DNA from: Cristatella mucedo
Lineage: Eukaryota > Bryozoa > Phylactolaemata > Cristatellidae
Direction of reading: 5' to 3'
DNA: 64,000 nt
Assembly: GCA_009760855.2 (NCBI GenBank)
Contig: WPIO01000017.1
Coordinates: forward strand, 496,001-560,000
The position numbers and the translations under genes are program-made. The notes below the pieces were generated by a model. The model searched no databases. It was not told the DNA's origin and worked only from the letters and a program-made list of their open reading frames with translations. Within the stretch, counting starts at the first letter, position 1. Each line of letters begins with the position of its first letter. Below are positions 1-13,809 of the stretch, in pieces.

Positions 1-1186
1 GATTAATCGAAGGTCGAGCTGTGCGCCCACTGGCTGGCGCTGCACAAAGGCGCGTCTCTGCGGCTTGGCGGTATACCGCACTATGTTAAGGACGTGGATT
101 TTTATAAAGGCTTGGGCGCTATCGATTGCTGTCGTGCTTTGCTATAATCGGCCGCCCCTTCGCGCATCGGTGCAGCATCTCGGACTCATTAGCGGCTCTT
201 CTGGGCTCCTGCTCTACTAGCAGTCGACGAGGCTAGCTCACCTTGCGTGTGCTGCATGCTTGCGACAAGAACTTTGGCTCAGAAAGTGCTGCATCCTGTT
301 CGTAGCAATAAACCTCTGCAGCCGTTGCACACAGAGTGCAGTATGCTGTCGAGGCACGATCTTTTTCTGGCCAAGAAGTTCCAGGCGCGCTGAAGCGTCA
401 GCACCGCGTCGGCAGCTCTCCCCGGCAGTGGAGGAGAGAAAGCGCTAGAACGGAATGAGCTGGAGTTCGGCCAGAGCGGCGCGACTACCGTTCCTTTGCA
501 GCGGAGCTTCGATGGAAGTGCCCCGCGCCTCTCACCTCCCCCCAACTCTTCGCCATTGCGCCTCGAAAGCATTGGCTGCGACCGAGCCAGACGTAGACCG
601 GAAGCGTGACGTAGACCGCGGCGGAAGCGGCGGATGCTTCCCTTCCCTCCCTCCTCCCCCTCGGGTGACTGTCCTCTCCTACTTTGAATTGGACTCTTCG
701 TGCACCGCAGAGCGAGCACGCGCTCTGCTCGCTCGCCCGCTAGCGCCAGCGTCGGCCGCGCCCGCGGCGTCGACCGACTCCAGGCGGCCGACCTCTATCC
801 GGTGCAAGCTCGCGTCGTGCCATTGGCCAGGCTCGCTTCTCGGCTCGGTGGCGGAGCCAACTGCCGGAGCGGCGCTGAAGGCGCGTCATTAATTTAGTCA
901 GCCGCGAACCGCCAATTGGGCTTGCCGAATTAATCGCTGATGACGCTCCCCTAGCCCCCCGCCCCCCACCAAGGGGGCGCTGTGACGCCATCGGCGATTG
1001 CGGGGCTGCTGGCTCGGCTTTCTGCCATGGGCTGAGCTGGCGAACCCGCTGAACCGGGGGGAGTTAATCCTGCCCACCCAGGGAAACAGCCGTCCTACTT
1101 CACGCGAGCCCCACCCGGCATCGGTCCTTGGCTGCGGGCGCTGTGCCTTCCGGAGCCGCGCTGCGGGCCGTGCAGCACCCTCATGG
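1..1186. other. CpG-rich block, no gene recognised
   Basis: GC- and CpG-rich sequence with many short open frames on both strands that overlap one another and resemble no protein I know. It has the look of a promoter-type CpG island, but I see no convincing exon or core promoter. Confidence 0.4.
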
Positions 1187-1584
1187 ACCTTAAATCCCTT
1201 GGAGACCGTGCATTTAGTTCGTAAGCTCCCAAAGCCTGGAACTCCCTCCCGACCTGCGTCAGAACATCCCCTGACCTGACCACATTTAAAAGGAACCTAA
1301 AAAAACACCTATTTAGGACCGCATTTAGTGGGTCCCTGTGATTCGTCCTTCACGTGCTTATGCGTGCTGACACTGTGCATGCTGCCACTAACCACATTTG
1401 CATGCTGACCCTGTGCATGTCACCCCTAACCATATTATTCATTTCGTTTGTTTTTCAAGCATGATTTTACTTACCGTTCAATTGCATTTCACTTTACAGC
1501 AAATGTAAAGCGCCTAGAGAGAGATTAAGTTCTCTGAGGGCGCTTTATCAAGTACATTGTTATTATTATTATTATTATTATTAT
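1187..1584 (+). mobile_element. L2-clade LINE, 5'-truncated 3' end
   Basis: Starts in the codons for LKSFGDRAF and continues through the C-terminus and the L2 3' UTR (GCATGCTGCCACTAACCAC motif). It ends with the hairpin segment GCGCCTAGAGAGAGATTAAG ... GGGCGCTTT and a (TTA)n tail. ATGG occurs at both borders and could be a short target-site duplication. Confidence 0.9.
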
Positions 1585-2554
1585 GGTCGGCCGCGGCTAA
1601 GCGTTGCCGCTGTAATCGCTGTCGCACGAGTCAAGTAGCGGGTGCTGAGTATTTTGAGTATTAACTCGCGCATAACCACAATCCCGGGGACTTTGTTGCG
1701 GAACGAGTTTCGCTAGTTTGGCGATGGGTCGATTTAAACCTGATGTCTGACGAGAGCTGTTGCCATCATGTCCGCCATGTCCTGTGGATACATGTCCGCC
1801 AGCACTTCCGCGGACTTGAGGACGAGGACACGAGGAGCCGGAGCCGCACCGGAAGTCCGCAGGCTTTCTCCGCCGCAAGCGCGCCGACTTACTTCTGAGA
1901 CAAGCGCCTTTTTTATAGCCGTCGTATTCCTGTACCGACTACATACGCGCATGCACTTGAGCTCGTCCTAAGACGACTCACTTCCGCCGCGCTTCGAGGT
2001 GCTTCTGCCGCTATCGTCGGTCACGTGGCGGCTGTGAGGTCTAGCAACAGCAACTTGCAGTTTTTCTGTCGGAAAGTTAAAGTCGAGTCATTACACACTT
2101 TCGGACCAAATTTTAAAGAGTGGCAACCGCAGCTAAAGACACTATGTACTGCGAACGCACATTCTAGTCACCTTTGAATTAACGTGAGAAAACTCGTTTT
2201 ATAGTGCACCATCGGAGAAGCGAATCTCTTACTGGAAATTTCAAACGCGCCAGAAACGGGGCAAGTCAACCGATCAGTGACGAATGCGCATTTTTAGCAT
2301 GCATAAGCAATGAAAGGTGGTTCGCACTTACGGACCCAATGCTGTAAGAAACAGGTGTATTTTTATCTTTCATTGAAATGTAAAGTCGGAAAATATTTGA
2401 GATTGAGGATTCGAGATTCTCTTTTGGTGCAGCTGAGTTACTGTAGCCAGAGGGGCGGATGCTCCTACAGGAGGCCGGTGGGGGGCCAGTACCGCAGACA
2501 GGTGCACCGGAGTGAGAGTGCAATAGCTCCGCTGTGAATGACATTTGACCTTGG
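1585..2554. other. GC-rich to mixed sequence, nothing identified
   Basis: CpG-rich until about 2040, then ordinary composition. Only short overlapping open frames without recognisable motifs. Confidence 0.3.
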
Positions 2555-2660
2555 CGGCAATTCGCCGCTTAATGGCGAGGCAGTGCAGATCGATGATAAG
2601 CGGTGTAGTGCGGAAGTTGCGACGTTCAGTAAGGAAAGGCCTGGCTGCATGGTTTCAGAC
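2555..2660 (-). mobile_element. L2 RT C-terminal fragment
   Basis: The stretch CAGTGCAGATCGATGATAAG ... GACGTTCAGTAAGG ... CCTGGCTGCA matches the minus-strand L2 segment seen at 32155-32240 (HITPLLxDLHWLP region). Old and diverged. Confidence 0.6.
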
Positions 2661-3253
2661 CTAAGTTGAGCGTCTTATTGCACACCTTGGATTGAGGCGC
2701 TCACTCTTCATGGCTTGGATCGCGAGTTATTGGCGGGAAATTTCTTATTTCGTACTGCTAGCGGTGAGGATAGCCGTAAAGCTCATCCACTGCAATATAA
2801 ACGAGGCTGCGAAACCAGCTAAACTGTACACTGCTCTACTTTACATGCAGGAAGAATGTGAGCATTTTTTCAGCGCAGGTCGATGTACTGTTCAAAGAAA
2901 TATGACCCGAAAAACCAACGAGACTGGGAATTGTATAACTGGGTAATCGCGAACCATATAGGTTTCCTTTGTACTTCCGTTGAATGCGACTGTACTGTCG
3001 CTTGGGTATTTAATAAGGCATGTGCATTCTATTTTTACAATATTATGGATGAGAACGCGGATCTACAAGCAGAGTACCTGAAGAAGGCTAAAATAGAAAA
3101 ACGGCTAGATCGAGAAAAGTTATAATAGCCGACACTTGAAATTCTATAGCCGTGAAAACGTTCACTTGAACTTGATCGCTGGTGGAGCTGAGAAGTACGG
3201 ATATGTTGTGCTTTTATTTCTGGCTCTATGAGAAACTGAAAATGCGAAAGCCC

Positions 3254-3254
<1 letters not shown>

Positions 3255-3338
<84 letters not shown>

Positions 3339-3361
3339 TCTCTCGCTCTCTCTCTCTCTCC

Positions 3362-3406
<45 letters not shown>

Positions 3407-3407
3407 C
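3255..3407. repeat. (CT)n microsatellite
   Basis: About 150 bases of almost pure CT dinucleotides with a few CCCT and CGCT interruptions near the right half. Ser-Leu and Glu-Arg open frames here are artefacts. Confidence 0.97.
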
Positions 3408-3959
3408 ATGCGGCCTCAATGCATATGCACAAATCCCGTAGCCCACACCATGACTTCGTGACTAGAGCGGATCCGCATGCATGATGCCTCAGTCCTCAGG
3501 CCTGAGCCAGAGCCGCTGGTTAAATTGACTTGGAATGCGCGCAGACGAAAGCTCTCGCTCTTCCTCGTGGCTGCGTGCAGTTATAGATGGAAATAATGGC
3601 CGACTTCCTGAGTGGCTGGAAGTGAGCCGGCGGCTCCCGCTTGTTGTATGGGATGCCGCACCTGCGCTGCTGTCAGATGGCCGGTCATTGAGAAAAATTA
3701 TTGATAATGATGCAGCTCAGCACCGTCGCCATGCCTTAAATTGTCGATAAGAATAAAAACGAATCCAGAAAAAGTAAGTTGAATCGAGAAGGTTCGTTAC
3801 CAGTTTGCTTACTGGGGTATTTCGTGCTTTCCTAACCGCATGGCGAGCTAAACTCCGAAACGCGCGCGCGTATAGGTGAGGGGCACCCTGTTACGGTCAG
3901 CGCTCACCAAAGAGCGACTTCTCGCCCTCAAGCTCTCGTAAATCCCGTGCAGAATATAC
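3408..3959. other. Unclassified sequence
   Basis: Mixed composition between the CT array and an L2 fragment. No exon, repeat or RNA gene recognised. Confidence 0.3.
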
Positions 3960-4400
3960 TAATTAATTTCGTTCGTGGATGGCAGTAAACTTTCTAAAAT
4001 TTGATGACGATACAAAGCAACTTACTGGGCATGGGCGAAAACCTGGTTTTACTCGGAAATGGAAAAGCCTGATCGTCGTCTAAATCGGCTCGGTCAGTCT
4101 ATCTCCAGGCGCGTACGGACGAAATCTGGGTGTTCTATTTCAAAGGGAACCTGTCACTAGAGGAGTACATCAGCTCCGCTGTCAGCTCCTACTACTTCCA
4201 GCTACGGACCATCGCAACTATTCGGGCTTGCATTGAAAAAATACCACAGCCCAGCTAGTGTATGCAGCTAAGAGCTCCCGCGTAGACCTATGCAGCTCTT
4301 CACTTGCAGGTGTATTCACCTGCCCAGCAACAAGCTTACCGTTGCTGTCAGCACTACAGCTTAGCTTGTCTGTCGGGAACGTGGCAGCATTTAATCACTT
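3960..4400 (+). mobile_element. Decayed L2 RT fragment
   Basis: Traces of WMAVNFLKFDDDTKQL near 3977-4025, then NLGVLFQ, a YYFQLRTIATIRAC-like run and DLCSSSLAG appear in several frames, matching the region after YADD in the better L2 copies. Several frameshifts and stops are present, and the copy ends without a tail. Confidence 0.75.
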
Positions 4401-4466
4401 TTACTTTCACTTTAATCATATTAATTGACTTCATATCTACCTGTACTCGCGCCGCGTGAAGTAGCG

Positions 4467-5775
4467 CATCTCACGATGTTCTAATTGAATGATTGAGAAC
4501 AACGATCGGTCTGGAAGACGAGGCACTAGCGTGGCTTCAATCGTACTTGTCTGATCGTGTTCAATCCGTCTCGTGTGGGGGTCATTTATCACACGCGAGA
4601 CGGGTCACCTGTAGAGTCCCTCGAGGGTCCGCCCTCGTTCCCTTGCTGTTCTCCATTTATGATCAACCCCTGGGAAAAGTGATTAAGGCACATGGAATAG
4701 GATATCACTTTTATGCTGACGATATTCAACTAAATTTGTCCTTAAAACCGCCGGATTCTGCTGCAGCAACTGATAAACTGAATGCTTGCCTTGCAGACAT
4801 TCGATCCTAGATGTCGGAAAACTTCTTGAAATTAAATGAAGATGAAACCGGATTGCTGCTCAAGGGACACCCTAAGCGTGTGGCTGAATCAGAAGGCTTT
4901 GCTCTTCTAATAGGGGATGCTGTTGTGCGACCATCACCACGTGCTCGAAATTTAGGTGTCGTTTTCGGTAGCTGCCTTAATTTTAAAAGTTTCATTCAGG
5001 AGACTGCCTCTACAGCTAGCCATCCCGTCCGATCCCTATCCAAGATTAGGAGCTGTCTTCCACAGTCGCTTGTAAAAAATGTACCTAGCTCCTTAGTTCT
5101 GTCTCGGCTTGATCATTGTAATTCTGATTTGGCTAGGCTACCAAAGAAAGCAACTAGGCCACTGCAGGTGACTATGAATATGGCTTCAAGGCTAGTCTTC
5201 AAGTGTTATAGGTTTGAGCACGTGTCTCCTTTGCTAAAAGAGTTAGGATGGATGCAGGTTGAGCAACGGATACAGAACAAAGTTCTTACGCTGACTCACA
5301 AGGCCCGCCACGTCTTGGCTCCTTCGTTCTAAGCTGAACTGCCGCACCAGTTTCAGCCTCTTCGCACCCCCAGGTCCCGCGTGGACTATAAATTAACGGT
5401 TCCATTCCTCCGCTTAAAGACCATTGGCGACAGAAGCTGTAGCTCTGCAGGTCCTAGGCTGTGGAACTCGCTTTCACAATTCTTGCGCAACGACAGCTAC
5501 TCTCATGCTGCCAACTATGACTCATTCTTTTCAGCGGTTCTGAGCTGCTACTTCTATGCTACTCCCTACCTCAACTACTCTCCTGACTCTGCTAAGCTTC
5601 CCACTTTCTCATTGTTGCGTGAGACGAAGTCTGTTGGGTACCGAATGCGTACCGAAAGCCGCTGTTAGGCTGTGAGTGCGCTCTACAAAATTCTCCTGCG
5701 TAACACCCACGTAGTCTTTTGGGCTTTGTGGAGTTACAGACGGTGATACATCTACTTCAAGGTTACATCACTCAC
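4467..5775 (+). mobile_element. LINE-B (CR1/L2-like), 5'-truncated
   Basis: A second LINE family distinct from the main L2. It begins inside the RT domain (DHDVLI ... LRTTIGLEDEALAWLQSYLS), contains VPRGSALVPLLFSIY, HFYADDIQLNL, NFLKLNEDET, NLGVVFGSCLNF, LDHCNSDLARLP, KARHVLAPSF and RSCSSAGPRLWNSL, and ends with a 3' UTR reading TTACAGACGG near 5735. Other copies of this 3' end finish in ACATT repeats. This is the most complete LINE-B in the window. Confidence 0.88.
4493..5332 (+). pseudogene. LINE-B RT open frame with one in-frame stop
   Basis: Two open segments (4493-4810 and 4811-5332) lie in the same frame, separated by a single TAG codon at 4808-4810. Together they cover the RT palm (FYADDIQ) to the C-terminal half. 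The canonical PQGSxLGP is altered to PRGSALVP. Remaining C-terminal codons continue in other frames to about 5668, so the copy is dead. Confidence 0.8.
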
Positions 5776-6190
5776 GATTACATGCCTTCGCTATCTTTTC
5801 CATTCTTCGTATTGGAAATATTTCCTAATAGGCTTCGAATTTTGACATCGCTCTTCTGACTCAAGTCGTTTGCTTTCGCTTCTAAATAGCACCCAATCCT
5901 TTAACAACCGTGTCCTCAGTCCGTTTACTTCCAAAGTCTATTATAAGCTAGCGAATGACGTCACGCACACCCTGAATAAGCGTTATAAAATAAAAAGCTG
6001 CAGCCTATCCATTCCTCGCAGCATTTGCTCTGTCTGGGTCAATGGTCCTTACGCGTTCTTCTGCTTGCTGAAACGAAGCATTTTATCACTAACTAATTGA
6101 CATGTCTCCACTCCAGCATAAGCAAAGTGCCTCGAAAGATATTCGCTTCTATGGAAGCGTGGTATAAAGCTGTTATTCTTATTATTTAAC
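5776..6190 (+). mobile_element. Probable LINE 3' end of unassigned family
   Basis: The last part reads AAGTGCCTCGAAAGATATTC, a hairpin-like GAAGCG, then TATAAAGCTG and TTATTCTTATTATT. This resembles an L2-type tail but with a body unlike the main family. The sequence before it is AT-richer and unrecognised. Confidence 0.4.
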
Positions 6191-7214
6191 TAAGGTAAGT
6201 GTGAATTCCTAACGGTTCGCCTGATTTTCTAAGTTATGGTGCACAATAACTGCATTGACACACGCAAACGATTACCGAAACTGTTTTTGCATCTTGAAAT
6301 TTCCGCGTAGATAGATTCTTGTGTTCGGATCAAGTGGCTAACAAAACCTATAAACGTGCGCGTGCCAAGGCGTTTACATTGTGGTGGTTCTTGGTATTAT
6401 GAACGGTTCTTGATATGATAAGCGTGTTTGTGATTTTTTGCGTTCGATTTGCCTATAGGAGCTGGATATCTTAGTAATCTATAACTAAAAAAGTGTAGCT
6501 CCGCGTCTGAAATAATGGCATCACCTGTGCTTTGGGCTCCAGAGTGAGCTGTGCGCTGGGACAGTTGCTGGGCACGAGCAGTGCTGCCCTCTATCGCTGT
6601 CAAATAGACAGGTCTAAGCCAAGGACACAGACTTGTTCTATAGAGACATGGGTGCTCCTTATTGCTGCATGGCTCTGCTGCCGGCAGCAGAGGAGAAGAG
6701 GCCTCGTAGCAGAGGAGAAGTCTCGTAGCGGAGGAGTCTCGTAGTGGAGGAGAAGTCTCTTGCTCTTTTACCCTCTGGTGCTTTGTACCAGCTTGAATAG
6801 CCATCGGCTATCCCGAGGTGGCAAGCACCAGCTCGCAGATCAGACTGAGCACCTAAGAGAGCTATTTACAAGTTGGCGCTGGCACCGCTGAGCACGTGCT
6901 GCTTGTTGAAACGGGATGCGTATTTAAGCAGAAACCGAACGGAAATTGAGCGGTCTTGGTGCCTAGTAGTGTACAGACTTGTGTTAAGAGACTTATCAGC
7001 GAGCACGACGATCTGGTATACGCAGAGACATCATCTTTGCCTATCATTGTATAGCACTAAATCTACCTAATGAGAGACCGGGGAGGAAACGCCGGAAACG
7101 GACGAGACACGTGATACTGTATACAGTGATATAGACACGAAGGTGATATTTTAGAATGTAAAGCCACCGGCAGGACAGTGTTGGTTGATGTAAATAGTTA
7201 AGGCAGATCATGAA
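6191..7214. other. Unclassified sequence with small GAGGAGAAG tandem repeat
   Basis: At about 6690-6765 the unit CGTAGCAGAGGAGAAGTCT recurs imperfectly three to four times. The rest shows no exon or known repeat. Confidence 0.4.
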
Positions 7215-7312
7215 GTATGCGTGTTGACCTCGTGCATGCTACCGCTAACCATTCCAGCATGCTTTCTTTTACTCGCTATACAAACGTATTACTTTTAATA
7301 ATATTATCTGCT
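7215..7312 (+). mobile_element. L2 3' UTR remnant
   Basis: CGTGCATGCTACCGCTAACC and ATTCCAGCATGCTTTC match the GCATGCTACCACTAACC motif of L2 3' UTRs; the hairpin part is eroded. Confidence 0.5.
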
Positions 7313-8249
7313 CACAGCCTCCAAAACCTGATTATCTTTGCTTACGCAACAAGCTTACTGTTGTGGCTACTTCAATTCACGGCAACACGCGTGCGCATGA
7401 TGGATTGAGTGACGCGGCAGGCAGTGTTGAGACGTTGTGGTCATGGTCCTTGTCTTGATAACACCCATGCTACGTTATGGACATCAAGCGACTATCCTCC
7501 TAAAGGAACGGTATTGCTGGCAATGTATCGTGTTATTTGGAACAGTGGTTCCTCTTGACTCTAGTAATGATAAACGTCTTTACATCGCACCCCAATAAAA
7601 CCAGATCTCTTTATAGACTCTTGACGCATGCTACAAAGGAAGAACATCCATTGGTTTGTCACAGAATACAGTTGCACAGCACATTGGCAAAAGAAAGAAC
7701 AATTAACTCTAGCGGAGCAACGTCTAGGAGGATCATTTATTTTTTTAGCTTTTATTTGACTTTCACAAATCAGGAGATGTTTCGAGGGCATATAATGACT
7801 GTATCTATAGGCAAGTGGCGAGATCTACACTTTTATACAGTCTATATGTTGCTTGAGGAAAGCCAGCGAAGATTGCTGAGAAGAAATGTAATGTGGAAGT
7901 TGGCATGCTTACTTCAGAAAAGTCAAGCTGTGGAGTTGTGCATCAGCTGTAGGCGTTTTCTTGGACAGGCCAGCAGACTTACAAATAGCAAGTTACACAA
8001 TTCTAGTTAATTTGTTTGAATGAACGGACCAGCTTCGTTAGTGTGCTGGATGAGCCAATGAATAGGGTAGAAGTTTCCAATGTCTGAGTTTGTGTCTGCT
8101 CGTAGTTTGTATGCTGCTATGTATCTATGTCTTCATTTAATTTGAGAAATTGTGCTGCCTTCCCACACTCAATGACATCAATACTTTCTGCAAAGGCACA
8201 TGGAGACTTTGAGAGACTCGGGATGGCAGGGAAGGATCATAGCACAGCT
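7313..8249. other. Unclassified sequence, one 157-codon open frame
   Basis: An open frame at 7537-8010 (+) has no recognisable domain, signal peptide or splice context and is AT-biased, so I treat it as chance. Nothing else found. Confidence 0.3.
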
Positions 8250-8590
8250 ACGTCTCGTCTGCTTTAAAATAAAAAACTAGACTGTGCTTCGCGATCACAT
8301 CGGCCAAATGGTTAGTGTAACTCGTGAAAAGACGTGGAACTAAAACAGATCCTTGGGGAAAGCCGTTTCTTTAAAGGCTCACGCGATTATCTCTGGCTTG
8401 CGATAACTACACTGTGAATTCTCCTTATGACATAGGACTAAAGCCATTGCAACCCAGTGCCTGTCAAGCCTAGGCGAAACGACAAGCGCTCAAGACGGAT
8501 TCGTATGCAATACAATGGCTTCAAAAGCCGCCGAGAGATCCAGCATAACTAGCACAGAGACTCAAAGTAACAGAGTTACAAGCGAGGTGT
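8250..8590 (-). mobile_element. CR1/L2-clade RT fragment
   Basis: On the minus strand GFPQGSVLVPRLFTSYTNHL and ADVIAK (from 8285-8360) and a decayed LLDLSAAF-type region (near 8515-8560) identify the RT palm. Family assignment between L2 and LINE-B is open. Confidence 0.65.
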
Positions 8591-8644
8591 GCGATTTCCA
8601 CGTCCGGACAGAGGTAGGCCGCTCTCAGTATCGAAGCATTCGAG

Positions 8645-9065
8645 CATTCGAGAGCTCTCAAATCGGCGCTAGTCTGAGCCGATGGGCGACGAATACTGGT
8701 GACACCGAAACCTTGAGAGTCGTGGCTAGCTTCTTGTAGGTGTAGCAACGATGACGCAGATATGCCGACACTAGCGGCAGCGACGAATCGCACCTTCACC
8801 TAAACCTAACGTAACGGCGAAGCGTAGAAGAGTCTATTTGACAGCAACTAAGGGTGATAGGCGTTCAATATCGGCCACAATATACACCAGCGGCCCTGTG
8901 GCCAACAGCTCCAATGAGCTCAAATGTCAAAGCTAAATCCTGAAGTACAACTGACTGCCTATCGTTTGGCGTCGGCTTGTATGTGGCCTCGACCCTTACA
9001 AATCAGGAGCCGCGAAGCATGAATATCAGTCGTAATCGGGCTGATTTAGCACCTCGCCGTTTAAC
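8645..9065 (+). repeat. Dispersed repeat R1, copy 1
   Basis: It shares with 12670-13220, in the same order and orientation, the blocks CGACGAATACTGG, GTGGCTAGC, ATGCCGACA, GGCGTTCAA, CAGCTCCAATG, ACTGCC ... CGGC, GCGGCCTC-like, CGTAATC and GCTGATTTAG. No open frame, tRNA boxes or terminal repeats were recognised. Confidence 0.65.
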
Positions 9066-9549
9066 TCGACCAGAGTCCAGTATATTTTGAGGGTCGTTAT
9101 GCACTCGCAGCACCGCTGAACGATTTTGAGGGTCGTTATGCACTCGCGCAGCACCGCTGAGCGATCGTAGAGCGATCTTTTAATCGTTAACCTGGCTGGA
9201 ATCTACTTGCTACGTTTACAACTTCAGTCAACTTTATTGTCAGTAACGGGTGCGACATGTCTCGTTCAAGTGCGTTAGTTATGAAAGGCGATCTGGAGAC
9301 GGGGCGGTATAAACCTAAGTGCTCCGAGTAGTATAGTGTTGACTTCTTAATGGATGAGCCACCAGGCAATAACTTGAAATAAGACAATCGAAAATACACA
9401 AAAGATGCTTAGACAGAACCTGCGGCTAACGACAGCTCTACGCGCTGCCATGACGATATCCGGGCGCCAGTGCTAGAAATGAGCCGGAAAGCCACGTAAC
9501 TTCGAATAGCCAATGGAACAGTTGCTCGGGCTCCGCCCACCTGGGGCCC
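9066..9549. other. Unclassified, short tandem duplication
   Basis: The phrase TTTTGAGGGTCGTTATGCAC occurs twice (near 9088 and 9125), followed each time by CTCGC(G)CAGCACCGCTGA, a direct duplication of about 40 bases. No gene seen. Confidence 0.55.
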
Positions 9550-12457
<2,908 letters not shown>

Positions 12458-12605
12458 GCTGGTTCGGTCTAGCGGTCAAGGTGCTCGCCCTGACCACGGT
12501 CTGACTGAGGACGTGGGCTCCAGCCCCGAGGCACATGTGAAGCGCCTGAATAGAGATTGAGTTCTCTTGGGGCGCTATACAAATGAATTATATTATATAT
12601 TTTTT
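12458..12605 (+). mobile_element. SINE-2 (tRNA head, L2-like tail)
   Basis: The head GCTGGTTCGGTCTAGCGGTC carries an A-box-like element and GTGGGCTCCAGCCCC a B-box-like element about 40 bases later. After a short spacer comes AAGCGCCTGAATAGAGATTG, AGTTCTCTTGGGGCGCTATA and an AT tail. The tail matches the L2 3' hairpin segment. This copy retains many CpGs. Confidence 0.85.
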
Positions 12606-12669
12606 TATTACAAACGCGGTGTGCGGCCTCAGCGTCCTGTAAGAACAAGCGGCTGCGAGCGCATCGTTC

Positions 12670-13222
12670 GCAACGTCGCTAGTCTCTCAGCCGACACGCG
12701 ACGAATACTGGCGACGCCCGAACCTTGTAGCGCGGCTAGCTAGTCGTTACTCGCGCGCGCTGGACCGCTGCACGCTGCACGTATGCCGACAGTAGCAGAA
12801 ACGCGGTAGCGAATACAAGCGCTCATACTTCAACATGTCACTGGCTGATACTAGCTGATTTAACAGCTTTTTTTTCTATAGCAACAGGAGAGCCTTTACG
12901 GCTATTACCACCGCTTGCAGTGGCAATAAAGAAGCAACCGCCTTACCTAGTGTGCCATCGCGGCATCACGCCCATATCCGTAAGTCTATTGAACAGCAGC
13001 AAATGGTTACGGGCGTTCAACAGCGGCCGTGACGTACACCAAGGGTTGTGTCGCTTTGAGCTCAAATCAGCTCCAATGCCAACGCCACGAGTCTAGAATC
13101 TTAACTGCCAACCAATTTCAGGGCGCCGGCTTTTTATGCGGCCTCAACAATAAACTCTCGTGTAATCGCGAAATCGCGAACGACGATCGTCCGCCGTAAT
13201 CTAGCTGGTTTAGCCGGCGCCA
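12670..13222 (+). repeat. Dispersed repeat R1, copy 2, split by SINE-1
   Basis: Same blocks as 8645-9065: GACGAATACTGGCGAC, GCGGCTAGCTAG, TATGCCGACAGTAGC, GGGCGTTCAACAGCGGCC, CAGCTCCAATGCC, ATGCGGCCTCAACAA, CGTAATCTAGCTGGTTTAG. A SINE-1 copy interrupts it at 12850-12965, so R1 is older than that SINE. Confidence 0.65.
12850..12965 (-). mobile_element. SINE-1 inside R1, internally deleted
   Basis: Reads TAGCTGATTTAACAGC, CTATAGCAACAGGAGAGCC, CACCGCTTGCAGTGGCAATA then jumps directly to AAGCAACCGCCTTACCTAGT GTGCC. The B-box segment is missing compared with 63760-63925. Confidence 0.8.
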
Positions 13223-13809
13223 CCGTTTCAAATTGAAGTCTGGATGCTTAGGCAGCCCTAGAGAGCTTTGAACGGGCCGTAGCAGCTCCATAAGTCATGT
13301 GCCACAAACAGAGCTCACGTGACGGTTGCTAGCGTCTTGCCTCCTGACACCAAGTGCTAGTAGCGTTTCTTGACTGTTGCAGAATTATCTTCCGATAAAA
13401 ACCATAAATTCCGAGACTCAAAAACCGAAATTCTTGTGTAAATTCTATTCAGAAACCGATACAGCTAAGACCTGTTTAAAGCTTATCTGCTTGTTGTTTG
13501 ACTGTAGTGCATAAAAAATTACGTGCGCAATGATATCTAAACGCTTACCGCTTAATGCCGCGTCTGCAACGCCGGCGGCTAGTAAACTGCTTACAAGTTA
13601 CGATCGAACGTAACTATTATTGTTTCGTTATCGTTGTTCGAATGCATTTCTAGATTTTACTGCTGTTGATAAGACCCATGAATTATGCAATTAACAAAAC
13701 AAAAGCGTCCCGGAGCCAACACGGGAGCCGCGAGCTGAGAATCCGCACGTTTTGTATTCCTAGCATAGTCTCAAACCGCTCAGCACATCCATTTTCAAGC
13801 GTTACTGTG
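13223..13809. other. Unclassified sequence
   Basis: AT-richer than the left part; no exon or repeat recognised. The CpG-rich character of the window ends here. Confidence 0.3.

Noticed and set aside
279-892. Overlapping open frames in the CpG-rich left end
   Set aside because: GC-rich DNA has few stops; frames overlap on both strands and match nothing I know.
7537-8010. 157-codon open frame on plus
   Set aside because: No recognisable motif, AT-biased, no splice or promoter context; chance opening more likely.
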